The position numbers and the translations under genes were made by a program. The notes beneath the pieces were generated by a model. The model did no database searches, was not told where the DNA came from, and was given only the letters and a program-made list of their open reading frames with translations. Shown one piece after another: positions 35,711 through 42,469 of a stretch of DNA of 48,021 nucleotides (position 1 is its first letter; each line of letters opens with the position of its first letter). Source of the DNA: a virus; IMG/VR virus record IMGVR_UViG_3300050821_009329, positions 1 to 48,021 of that record. One strand, 5' to 3'.

Positions 35711-35717
35711 GCGCGCT

Positions 35718-35747
35718 AAAAGTGCCAGGCTGGCAGGGGCCTGGCAC
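35718..35747 (-). terminator. Promoter-proximal hairpin with U-tract in the late leader
   Basis: On the leftward transcript, GUGCCAGGC (35747-35739) pairs with GCCUGGCAC (35730-35722) and is followed by UUUU (35721-35718). It begins only about 5-10 bases after the predicted start of transcription. It looks like an intrinsic terminator or attenuator that must be passed to express the whole late operon. Confidence 0.65.
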
Positions 35748-35756
35748 CGAAGGGGT

Positions 35757-35785
35757 AGTGTAGCGGAGATGTAGAGGGATGTCAA
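35757..35785 (-). promoter_or_regulatory. Late-operon promoter (sigma70-like)
   Basis: On the minus strand TTGACA (35785-35780), 17 bases, TACACT (35762-35757). It precedes the whole leftward virion operon. The -10 box is identical to that of the rightward promoter at 37130. Confidence 0.7.
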
Positions 35786-36224
35786 GTCTGGAGGAACAGA
35801 AGGTGAACAGACGTTGGATTTTCAACCCAAATATCTTTCACGCTTACCTAAACGCGCCCGCCTGGGCCACCCCCCTGGTCCATTACCCCCCAGAGTAACT
35901 CCCCCTGCGTATGTCGAGACATTCGAAGCCGTCATCGCTGGAAAGCTTCCCCCCTTGCGCGGTGCGCACGCAGCGGGAAGCACGTTCGCCCGAAGAGGGC
36001 GGCGTGAACCTTGGTCGCACTGCGAAGGCCAGGATTGCGCTACGTGCGCAATCCCGTTTCGCAAGGGGAGCCGTATCCGTTCAGGGCCGATAGCACTGGC
36101 GCGCCTTACACTTGCGCCGCTGCGAAAGGGTGAAACTGAGCGCCGAACACTTCAGGGTCGGATTTCACGTAACACATAGCCTTGCAAGCTTGTGTTAGGT
36201 GCCAGCATGATGACTTTAAATTTC
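35786..36224. other. Divergent intergenic region with structured elements
   Basis: No gene is convincing here: several short ORFs on both strands overlap, and none has a ribosome-binding site. It holds a degenerate palindrome (35882-35899), a stem-loop with 9-bp arms 36032-36040/36046-36054 enclosed by a further TGCGAA/TTCGCA pair (36021-36026/36058-36063), and a bulged hairpin with arms TAACACA/TGTGTTA (about 36170-36197). Confidence 0.5.
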
Positions 36225-36256
36225 GCGCCGCGCGGTAACATGGTTCCGCGCGGCGC
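36225..36256. terminator. Strong GC-rich hairpin between the divergent transcription units
   Basis: An 11-bp perfect stem GCGCCGCGCGG (36225-36235) with CCGCGCGGCGC (36246-36256), plus three inner pairs around ATG. TTTAAATTT lies directly to its left, so on the minus strand it resembles a terminator. On the plus strand it would lie in the leader of the gene at 36298. Confidence 0.5.
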
Positions 36257-36297
36257 TCTTAGTCAATTTAGCTTCTAACTTACTCTGGGAGAGTAAC

Positions 36298-36585
36298 ATG
36301 GCAGTCTTGAAAGCTCTTACGAGAGTGCAACGCGAGCGCATCGAAGCCGATGCCGCGAAGCGGGTTCGCACGCCTCGCGTGATGCCTGAGTATGATGCGC
36401 ACGTTAAAGCGCATCGCGACCATCTCATTAACACCTATGTGGGCAAAGTCGAAGTGCTGCCAGTAGGCAAAGCACTTCGCGCCACGCATTGGTGGCAGAG
36501 TGACTATCGTTCCTTTGCGCCGAAGGGCGTCACGCTGGTTAATCCTAGATTAACTGGTGTTCACGGTCGGTTCGCTGTGAAGTGA
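36298..36585 (+). CDS. Small basic hypothetical protein (95 aa)
   Basis: MAVLKALTRVQRERIEADAAKRVRTPRV..., rich in Arg and His, ends GRFAVK. The ATG directly follows a palindrome copy (36279-36297) that supplies GGGAGAG. It is the first gene of the rightward region and is possibly a nucleic-acid-binding protein; no motif is recognised. Confidence 0.65.
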   Translation: MAVLKALTRVQRERIEADAAKRVRTPRVMPEYDAHVKAHRDHLINTYVGKVEVLPVGKALRATHWWQSDYRSFAPKGVTLVNPRLTGVHGRFAVK

Positions 36586-36634
36586 GTTACCCATTGGGTA
36601 ACTCACTACAATACGAGTTACCCATTGGGTAACT
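36581..36634. repeat. Two copies of a second palindrome (GAGTTACCC ATT GGGTAACTC)
   Basis: Copy 1 has 12-base arms (36581-36592 and 36596-36607), the left arm overlapping the stop of the 95-aa gene. Copy 2 has 8-base arms (36616-36623 and 36627-36634). The outer bases GTTAC/GTAAC are shared with the genome-wide palindrome, but the centre differs. Confidence 0.8.
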
Positions 36635-36639
36635 TATAC

Positions 36640-36900
36640 TCTTATTCCCCGCAAAGGGGCAAACGGATTAATTTTAATACCTAAGTCACTGATTTTATTA
36701 TATACTATGAGTAATACACTTAATAAGTATAATATAAGAACCCCCCGCGAGGCCGGGTATTTTGTATACAAGAACAAACGTTCCGCCTTAATCTTCTGTT
36801 CTCATTATGTCCTACTCTATATGGCCGTCTGACTGGCAACGGATTAAGTGTGTAACTGAATTAGTCAATAATATCAACAACTTAAGCTATATATGTTTAC
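36640..36900. other. AT-rich intergenic segment
   Basis: It is markedly AT-rich compared with the GC-rich genome, with TATA-like runs (36700-36740), short dyads (TTGTATACAAG near 36765; GAAC/GTTC near 36774-36785) and a CCCC/GGGG mini-hairpin (about 36647-36659). I see no supported gene. It could be a promoter or origin region. Confidence 0.4.
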
Positions 36901-36937
36901 TATTTGTTCATGGGAAGAGTTTACTCTGGAGAGTAAA

Positions 36938-37039
36938 ATGCTTAACATTTCATGGCGACGAGTTGGTGGCTTGTTCTTCCTCAAGCTCGGTCGCATGACG
37001 TTCATGTTCTGCCTCTCACGCGAGTATCGCCCGCTCTAA
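36938..37039 (+). CDS. Tiny protein (33 aa)
   Basis: MLNISWRRVGGLFFLKLGRMTFMFCLSREYRPL. It starts directly after palindrome copy 36920-36937 (GGAGAGTAAA then ATG), and its stop abuts the next copy (37040-37057). The aromatic/hydrophobic core with a Y-R-P-L ending is of a kind seen in tiny phage proteins; the role is unknown. Confidence 0.6.
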   Translation: MLNISWRRVGGLFFLKLGRMTFMFCLSREYRPL

Positions 37040-37129
37040 GTTACTCCGCTGGGTAACTCTGCTATGCACTTCTGCATTGCAGCTCTGCGAAACTACATAA
37101 CTATTTCGGTTGATCAAGCACAATAACGC

Positions 37130-37157
37130 TTGACAATACTTAACACTTGCCTACACT
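37130..37157 (+). promoter_or_regulatory. Rightward promoter (sigma70-like)
   Basis: TTGACA (37130-37135), 16 bases, TACACT (37152-37157). It lies 65 bases before the 310-aa gene, which also has a strong GTGGAGG ribosome-binding site. Confidence 0.75.
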
Positions 37158-37222
37158 CGGTTATGCCGCCCGAGTGCAATCCCCTTAAGCGGCTAGAAGC
37201 AAAAACCATGTGGAGGTAAATC

Positions 37223-38155
37223 ATGGTTCGTCTTAAGAATGTCGGCGTCGAAGAGACTGCCGAAGAGACTGCGCCGGTTGCAACGCAAGAAGCTCCGGTC
37301 GAGGTTACTTCCGAGAGTAACGGCAACGGCGAAGCCGAGACCGAGACCAACGGCGGCAACCTCGAAGTGCAGCGTAAGCACTATGCCAAGCTCGTCGGCC
37401 AGATCGGCGGCGAATACGGCACGGGCAAGAAGGCGCTCGTCAACCTCGCCAAGACTGTGGTCGAGGGCGCTGCCGAGCAGGTCATCAAGGCCAATGCGAA
37501 AGCATCGACCTCGAAGGACGGCAAGAAGAAGCTCGATGATGCGGCCACGTTGTATGGTCGCTTCCGGGCTGGCGCCTCGAAGAAGGCTGGCGAGGCAGTC
37601 GATGCCGAGCTGGCAGCGAACGCCAACGACGGCTCTTGGAAGGCGCAGGTCTCCAAGCTCCGCGCGCTGATCAAGTTCGGCAACGAGTATCGCGACGACG
37701 CCTCGCAGATTGTCGAGGATGCCATCGCGGTTCACACTAGTCTGCTCGGCGAAGCCGGCAGTCGCAAGGCGCTCAAGCTCACGTCCACTTATTCGGCGCT
37801 CGTCGCCGTGGCGCGTGAGCAACTCAAGGAAGATCGCAAGGGCGTCGCCATGAACAGCGACGAGCTGCGCGAACTCTTCCTCGGCGAAGAGAAGGCGCCC
37901 AAGACTGGTGCCGACCTGGTGGAGTCTGCCATGGCGACTCTGCGCCGTGCCCAGAAGGGCAAGGACGCCACCGATAGCGTCGAGGGCCGTGATCCCGTCG
38001 AGGATCAGGGCGTCGAGGATGCTATCCAGGCTCTGCGCGGCGTCATGAGCCGCATCGCCCCCGAGCGTTGGGCGGAGATGCAGGCTGCCGAGGAGAAGGC
38101 AGCTGCCGAAGCCAGCGAGACGGCTGAGGAGACTGAAGAGGTCGAGGCTGAGTAA
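37223..38155 (+). CDS. Acidic helical protein of unknown function (310 aa)
   Basis: Both ends are disordered and acidic (EETAEETAPVAT..., ...ETAEETEEVEAE). Between them lies a helical body (HYAKLVGQIGGEYGTGKKALVNLAK..., LTSTYSALVAVAREQLKED). It has its own promoter, a strong Shine-Dalgarno and a downstream hairpin terminator, so it is likely made early and in quantity. A palindrome (37304-37321) reads VTSESN in the disordered N-terminus. It could be an ssDNA- or host-factor-binding protein, but nothing shows this. It is also a candidate for the factor that reads the repeats. Confidence 0.7.
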   Translation: MVRLKNVGVEETAEETAPVATQEAPVEVTSESNGNGEAETETNGGNLEVQRKHYAKLVGQIGGEYGTGKKALVNLAKTVVEGAAEQVIKANAKASTSKDGKKKLDDAATLYGRFRAGASKKAGEAVDAELAANANDGSWKAQVSKLRALIKFGNEYRDDASQIVEDAIAVHTSLLGEAGSRKALKLTSTYSALVAVAREQLKEDRKGVAMNSDELRELFLGEEKAPKTGADLVESAMATLRRAQKGKDATDSVEGRDPVEDQGVEDAIQALRGVMSRIAPERWAEMQAAEEKAAAEASETAEETEEVEAE

Positions 38156-38184
38156 GCCTCGACTACTTACTCTACAGAGTAACT

Positions 38185-38210
38185 AAGCCGTCGCAGTAAT
38201 GCGACGGCTT
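38185..38210 (+). terminator. Hairpin terminator after the 310-aa gene
   Basis: A perfect 10-bp stem AAGCCGTCGC (38185-38194) with GCGACGGCTT (38201-38210) and a six-base loop, followed by CGTT. The A/T ends make it a likely bidirectional terminator. A palindrome copy (38166-38183) is directly in front of it. Confidence 0.65.
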
Positions 38211-38222
38211 CGTTGCCTCTGC

Positions 38223-38285
38223 TCATTGCGCGATGGTTCGACTTCAATGTCGAGGCGTAGCTCTGGTAAGTGCCACGCGCAATGA
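38223..38285 (+). ncRNA. Structured leader or small RNA candidate
   Basis: A 10-bp outer stem TCATTGCGCG (38223-38232) with CGCGCAATGA (38276-38285) encloses a smaller hairpin (TCGAC / GTCGA) and a GGC...GCC pair. It lies between the terminator and the next gene's start. It might be a cis-acting element for the 69-aa gene. Confidence 0.35.
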
Positions 38286-38324
38286 CCGGATGCAATCAGC
38301 TATCATAATTTTTTGGTGACGACA

Positions 38325-38534
38325 ATGCGCAACGTCTATACGACGAAGCGCCCCAACGACCTGCCCTTGTTGGCGCGCTCAATACGGCGTGTAAGCAAGG
38401 GCGTCTATGTCATCGAGCTGCGCTTCGAGTCCGGCAGGCTCTATGGCCGCGAGCGTTTCGAGGCACGCAGCATGTCGCACGCCATGGAGCGCTGCCGTAG
38501 ATTATACCCATCGACGATTTACCCTGGAGAGTAA
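38325..38534 (+). CDS. Small basic hypothetical protein (69 aa)
   Basis: MRNVYTTKRPNDLPLLARSIRRVSKGVYVIELRFESGRLYGRERF..., a beta-hairpin-like core with many Arg. The chosen ATG has GGTGA upstream. The stop TAA is inside palindrome copy 38518-38535, so the protein ends P-G-E. A three-codon minigene (ATG CGC CTA TGA) follows the palindrome at once. Confidence 0.55.
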   Translation: MRNVYTTKRPNDLPLLARSIRRVSKGVYVIELRFESGRLYGRERFEARSMSHAMERCRRLYPSTIYPGE

Positions 38535-38577
38535 CATGCGCCTATGACCATCTCAACCATCTAACTGGCCCTCTGAG

Positions 38578-38607
38578 CCTGAGCTGCATGAGACACGGCA
38601 GCTCAGG
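38578..38607 (+). terminator. Hairpin between small genes
   Basis: A perfect 10-bp stem CCTGAGCTGC (38578-38587) with GCAGCTCAGG (38598-38607). There is no U-tract. It lies in the leader of the 53-aa membrane protein gene. Confidence 0.4.
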
Positions 38608-38638
38608 AGTGGATGACCGTAATACTCTGGAGAGTAAC

Positions 38639-38800
38639 ATGGATGCCGATACGCAACGACTGGTGATTAAATTCAGCGTAGTGCTGTTTGTTCTGCTGCT
38701 GATCATTGCCGGTATCAAGAATTACTTCTGGGGGCCGTCGTATGATGGCATTTGTGTGGTCACTAACAGTGACGCCATTGTTTGTGGCGATCCACTGTAA
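38639..38800 (+). CDS. Small membrane protein (53 aa)
   Basis: A charged N-terminus (MDADTQRLVIKF), one membrane segment (SVVLFVLLLIIAGI) and an outer domain with two Cys (GICVVTNSDAIVCGDPL). The ATG follows directly on GGAGAGTAAC of a palindrome (38621-38638), and the stop TAA lies in the next copy. Confidence 0.7.
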   Translation: MDADTQRLVIKFSVVLFVLLLIIAGIKNYFWGPSYDGICVVTNSDAIVCGDPL

Positions 38801-38814
38801 CTCTGGAGAGTAAC

Positions 38815-39087
38815 ATGCGCAAGCTGCTTTTCGTCCTGGCAACGCTGGCGACCTGGCCCGCGCATGCCCTCGACTCCACCTCGGACTACGTGCTGGTCAG
38901 CATCGGCTGGGCCAATGGCAGCGGCGCTTACATAGCTCACAACGGCACCCTGCCGGAGTATGCCAGCCGGGAGGATTGTCAGGCTGCCATGCGCAAGGTG
39001 CTGGCGCGTGAAGTCAATCGCTCGCATGCCGAAGGCGGCGGCACCGGCTATAAGTGCATCCGCCTCGGCGATTTTCAGTATTGGTAA
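38815..39087 (+). CDS. Secreted small protein with signal peptide (90 aa)
   Basis: MRKLLFVLATLATWPAHA is a clear signal peptide, with cleavage after AHA. The mature part has two Cys (REDCQ..., GYKCIR) that probably form a disulfide. It begins after palindrome 38797-38814 and ends in the next one. A periplasmic role, such as superinfection exclusion, is possible but unproven. Confidence 0.7.
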   Translation: MRKLLFVLATLATWPAHALDSTSDYVLVSIGWANGSGAYIAHNGTLPEYASREDCQAAMRKVLAREVNRSHAEGGGTGYKCIRLGDFQYW

Positions 39088-39102
39088 CTCTGGAGAGTAA
39101 CG

Positions 39103-39375
39103 ATGAGCACTCTGCTCTGCCAACAGCTGCGCTCGCTGGTCGATCAGCATGGCGCCGACACATTGCTTCGTATCGTCCGCGCCATTGCGGCGGTCGATGC
39201 CGCGCGCGCTGCCAGCAAGCTGGCGCCGTCCTATGTGCGAACGGACGACGACGGCAACCCCATCTGGGATAATGCCAACCGTGCCAAGGGCGCGCTGCCC
39301 TATCCGTTCTGCCGTCATCCCGACGACTGCCGGGGGCGCGGCTACTGCCGGCATGACCCGGCTTGCAACGACTGA
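39103..39375 (+). CDS. Small Cys-rich protein (90 aa)
   Basis: The N-terminal half is helical (LRSLVDQHGADTLLRIVRAIAAVDAA). The C-terminus has FCRHPDDCRGRGYCRHDPACND with four Cys and two His, which could bind zinc or form disulfides. Palindrome 39084-39101 gives the ribosome-binding site. I do not recognise a family. Confidence 0.65.
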   Translation: MSTLLCQQLRSLVDQHGADTLLRIVRAIAAVDAARAASKLAPSYVRTDDDGNPIWDNANRAKGALPYPFCRHPDDCRGRGYCRHDPACND

Positions 39376-39407
39376 ACATTTGCAACTATCACGAACAAAT
39401 GTTCAGT
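39371..39407. terminator. 12-bp inverted repeat after the Cys-rich gene
   Basis: Perfect arms ACTGAACATTTG (39371-39382) and CAAATGTTCAGT (39396-39407), the left one overlapping the stop codon. It could be a terminator, though without a U-tract, or an operator. Confidence 0.5.
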
Positions 39408-39432
39408 GACAATCGCTTACATTTCTGGTGGG

Positions 39433-39449
39433 TGCGACTATATGTCGCA
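39433..39449. promoter_or_regulatory. Dyad next to the -35 box (activator or operator site)
   Basis: TGCGAC-TATAT-GTCGCA, a 17-bp near-perfect dyad. It ends one base before the TTGACA box of the following promoter, so a protein bound there would touch RNA polymerase. Confidence 0.5.
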
Positions 39450-39450
39450 G

Positions 39451-39479
39451 TTGACATTCTGTTACGTTTATGCTATGGT
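39451..39479 (+). promoter_or_regulatory. Promoter of the AAA+/VWA operon (sigma70-like)
   Basis: TTGACA (39451-39456), 17 bases, TATGGT (39474-39479). It lies 74 bases before the ATPase gene; a palindrome copy (39517-39534) is in the leader. Confidence 0.7.
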
Positions 39480-39552
39480 CGTAATAAGCCACTGCGTGTG
39501 TAAACGTAGGTAAAGAGTTACTCCTGAAAGTAACCAGCAATGGAGAGTGACG

Positions 39553-40677
39553 ATGAAGCTCAACGAATTGGAGGCCCGCCTGCCAGCGATGTATTTCAGC
39601 TCGCTGGAGGATGGCGGCCCGTCCTATTACTTCACCTCGGAGCCTGGGCGCGGCAAGACCAGCGTGGTGCGCAAGTTCAAGCGGCTCATGCAGCGCATCG
39701 ACCCCGAGCGCAAGTATGGCATCGCCTTGATCAACGGCGCCAACTTCACGCTGATGACCGCCATGGGCTTCATGATCCCCGAGAAGACCCGCGACAGCAA
39801 GGGGAAAGATGTGACGACGAGCGTGTTCACGCGCCCCTATTGGTTCTACGATATCGAGGACGGCAAGTCGCTGGACGAGTATGACGGCGGCTTGGTTTTC
39901 GTCGACGAGTATGACAAGATGGGCGTCGACGAGAAGAAGATCGTCGGCGAGGCGGCGCTCACCAAGCGCCTGGGAAACCACAACTTTCCGCCGGGCTGGG
40001 TGGCGATGTTCGCCGGTAACCCGGTGTCGTCACGATCAGGCTCCACGCGCGACCTGATGCACATGGTCAACCGGCGCATCGAGATCGCCGTCAAGGATGA
40101 CGTCGAAAGCTGGAAAGCCTGGGCCATCGAAGCGATGTTACTCCCGGAGGTAATCACCTTCGGCGAGGAGAACCCGCAGCTGCTCTTCGAGCCGCTGCCT
40201 GCCGACCAGCGCCCCTGGTGTTCGCCGCGCTCGCTGCATCAAGCTCACGTCCATCTCAAGTCGTTGATGAAATCGTTTGGCTCTGAGAAGATACCCGTCG
40301 ATCCGCTGACGCAGGAGGAAGTCGCGGGCGGCATCGGCGTGCCTGCCTCCGCGCAGCTGTTCAAAACGATCAGGCTCGGACAGGAAGTTGCCAGCTACGA
40401 AGACGTGCTGGCCAAGCCGGAGACGGTTACTCTGCCGAGTAGGCCGGACGGCAAGCGGCTGCTGACTTATAAATTGGCGCAGCGCGTCACCGAGGCGCAC
40501 GCGCCGAAGATACTGCTCTGCATGCAGCGCCTCGAGCAGGAGTTCCAGACCATCTTCGTGCGTCAGGCGGTGCAGCAGAACTACCGCTTGGCGTTTGTGA
40601 AGGAAGTGGCTGAGTGGTGTCAGAAGAACACGGCTCTGATCGCCATACTGAACAGGTTCAAGAATGCCGCAGCTTAA
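39553..40677 (+). CDS. MoxR-like AAA+ ATPase
   Basis: 374 aa. Walker A SEPGRGKTS (K35, T36), Walker B GGLVFVDEYDKM (D118, E119), sensor-like AGNPVSSRSG and NRRIEI segments. GGAG lies 7 bases before the ATG; the GTG two codons upstream is less likely. It is followed by a VWA/metallopeptidase protein, the usual partner of MoxR ATPases, which act as chaperones inserting metal cofactors or remodelling complexes. In-frame palindromes at 40137-40154 and 40426-40442. The phage target is unknown. Confidence 0.85.
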   Translation: MKLNELEARLPAMYFSSLEDGGPSYYFTSEPGRGKTSVVRKFKRLMQRIDPERKYGIALINGANFTLMTAMGFMIPEKTRDSKGKDVTTSVFTRPYWFYDIEDGKSLDEYDGGLVFVDEYDKMGVDEKKIVGEAALTKRLGNHNFPPGWVAMFAGNPVSSRSGSTRDLMHMVNRRIEIAVKDDVESWKAWAIEAMLLPEVITFGEENPQLLFEPLPADQRPWCSPRSLHQAHVHLKSLMKSFGSEKIPVDPLTQEEVAGGIGVPASAQLFKTIRLGQEVASYEDVLAKPETVTLPSRPDGKRLLTYKLAQRVTEAHAPKILLCMQRLEQEFQTIFVRQAVQQNYRLAFVKEVAEWCQKNTALIAILNRFKNAAA

Positions 40678-40801
40678 GCGTGGCCCAGCCTATGGCCGTC
40701 CCCTGGTGACGGCGCAGTTACTCCATGAGAGTAACGGCTTGCATGGGGAGCCGGAGGTTACGGCCAACATTAGTATGACATGGGAAAAGGAGAGTGCCGA
40801 C

Positions 40802-41026
40802 ATGCGCACCACGTTCAACATCGAACTCAAGGTCGATGTGCTGACCTCCGACGCCAAGCGCCTGGAGACGTTCGTCGAGCTGATCACCACCACGGCGCGC
40901 ATGCTCTACGGCTCGGCGGCAATGATCGCCAGCAAGCCGCCCCAACTCAGCGTGACCAGCGTCGGCTTGCACGGCAAGACCGATCACGACATCTTCGAGG
41001 GCGAAGAGTTTAACTCTGGAGAGTAA
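40802..41026 (+). CDS. Small hypothetical protein between ATPase and VWA genes (74 aa)
   Basis: MRTTFNIELKVDVLTSDAKRLETFVELITTTARMLYG.... AAAGGAGAG lies 7 bases before this ATG, which favours it over the ATG at 40664 overlapping the ATPase gene. The stop is the TAA of palindrome 41010-41027 and the protein ends N-S-G-E. The next gene starts 3 bases later. It is probably a component of the same module. Confidence 0.6.
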   Translation: MRTTFNIELKVDVLTSDAKRLETFVELITTTARMLYGSAAMIASKPPQLSVTSVGLHGKTDHDIFEGEEFNSGE

Positions 41027-41029
41027 CCC

Positions 41030-42439
41030 ATGCCCCGCGTAGAAGACATGAAGCTGGCTTCGCCGGTCGCCGGGGCAACCGGCGCGTGGCCGAAGCTCAA
41101 GCTCACCACCCGGCAGCAGAAGCTCTGGGACGAGACGCGCTCCGCCATGCTCTGGGTGGTGCCGAGCTTCTCGGATATCTGGTATGCCATGATGGTGGAT
41201 CGCAACGGCGAGCATGCCTGGTTCACCGATCAGATACCGACGGCAGCCACCGACGATAAACTTCTCTACATCAACCCGGAGTGGTATTTTCAGCTATCAT
41301 TGGACGAGCGGATTTTCGTCAACTGCCACGAAATCGAGCATGCCATGTTCGGTCACTGCGGGCTGTTCTTCATGCTCGCCAAGCAGGAGGAGATACGTTA
41401 CTCCGACGGAGTAACTCTATCGGTGAACCCCGAGATGCTGAACGTGGCTGCCGACTACGTGATCAACGCCCAATTAGTGGAGGCCAGGATCGGCAAGATG
41501 CCGGATGGCGGGCTGCACTGGCCCGAACGCATACCACCAGAGATCGGCATGCTGGAAGCCTATCGCATCCTCTGGGAGATGCAGAAGAAGCAGCAGAAGC
41601 AGCAAGGGCGTGGCAAGCCGTGCAAGGACGGGAAGGGCGGTCCTGGTCAGGGCCAGCCGAGCGTAGGCGACGCGCTCAAGCGCACCACCAAGGAAGGTGA
41701 GACGCAGGGTGAAGGCTCTGGGAAGAGCTTTGATCAGCATCTCAAGCCGGGTGAAGGGCGCGGCAAGACGCCCAACGAGGCCACATCCGAGCGCAACGAG
41801 CAGAGCTGGGCCAATGCCGTGGCTGCCGCCATGGCGTCTGGTGAGTTGCGCGGCGACATGCCAGCCAGCTTGGTGCGCATATTTAAGGGCAGATTGACGC
41901 CGAAGGCCAATTGGCAGGACATCTACTTCGCCGCCATGACCAGGAAAGTGGGCAACGACCGTTACTCTTGGGAGCAACTCAATCAGCAGCTGATTTACCG
42001 GGGCATCGGTGCCCCAGGCCGTGTGACCTACGGCTGCAACTTACTCATAGTGGCTGCCGACAGCTCAGGCAGCATCACGCAGCGCACGCTGGACGTGTTC
42101 CTCAGCGAAAGCCGTGCCATCCTCGAGGTGGTCAGGCCGCGCCGCATCATCTTCACCCAGTGCGACGCTGCCATCCATGAGTGGACCGAGATCGACGACA
42201 TCGACGAACTAAGAGGAGAAGTCAAAGGAGGCGGCGGCACCGACTTCAATCCGGTGTTCGACAAGATCAAGCAGGAGGGCGAGGAGCCTGACGTGCTGGT
42301 CTACTTGACCGACCTCTACGGCAGCTTCCCCAGCCAGGCGCCGCACTACCCAGTTATATGGGGAAGCATCACCAAGGACTACCCGGTGCCGTTCGGCGAG
42401 GTGGTCTACGTGCCGCCACAGAACGAGGGCGAAGACTAA
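41030..42439 (+). CDS. VWA-domain / putative metallopeptidase protein (DUF2201-like)
   Basis: 469 aa. The N-terminal part has VNCHEIEHAMFGHC: HExxH (H100, E101, H104) plus H109, a zinc site. A low-complexity Lys/Gly/Gln linker follows (about 185-255). The C-terminal VWA domain has the MIDAS motif AADSSGSI (D344, S346, S348), T404 in GGGGTDF and a D in YLTDLYG. This is the layout of DUF2201 proteins paired with MoxR ATPases. In-frame palindromes at 41397-41415 and 41961-41978. Confidence 0.85.
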   Translation: MPRVEDMKLASPVAGATGAWPKLKLTTRQQKLWDETRSAMLWVVPSFSDIWYAMMVDRNGEHAWFTDQIPTAATDDKLLYINPEWYFQLSLDERIFVNCHEIEHAMFGHCGLFFMLAKQEEIRYSDGVTLSVNPEMLNVAADYVINAQLVEARIGKMPDGGLHWPERIPPEIGMLEAYRILWEMQKKQQKQQGRGKPCKDGKGGPGQGQPSVGDALKRTTKEGETQGEGSGKSFDQHLKPGEGRGKTPNEATSERNEQSWANAVAAAMASGELRGDMPASLVRIFKGRLTPKANWQDIYFAAMTRKVGNDRYSWEQLNQQLIYRGIGAPGRVTYGCNLLIVAADSSGSITQRTLDVFLSESRAILEVVRPRRIIFTQCDAAIHEWTEIDDIDELRGEVKGGGGTDFNPVFDKIKQEGEEPDVLVYLTDLYGSFPSQAPHYPVIWGSITKDYPVPFGEVVYVPPQNEGED

Positions 42440-42469
42440 CGGGGGGAGTTGTAACTCTGGAGAGTAACA

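Noticed and set aside
35814-36179. 121-aa rightward ORF in the divergent gap
   Set aside because: It has only a TTG start without Shine-Dalgarno, and another ORF overlaps on the other strand. The region is better described as structured non-coding DNA.
36807-36998. 63-aa rightward ORF
   Set aside because: No ribosome-binding site, odd composition, and it overlaps the better supported 33-aa gene that has the palindrome start signal.
38233-38300. tRNA gene
   Set aside because: GGTTCGAC and GTAGCTCTGGTAA resemble T-loop and D-loop pieces, but they are in the wrong order, and no acceptor or anticodon stem can be drawn.
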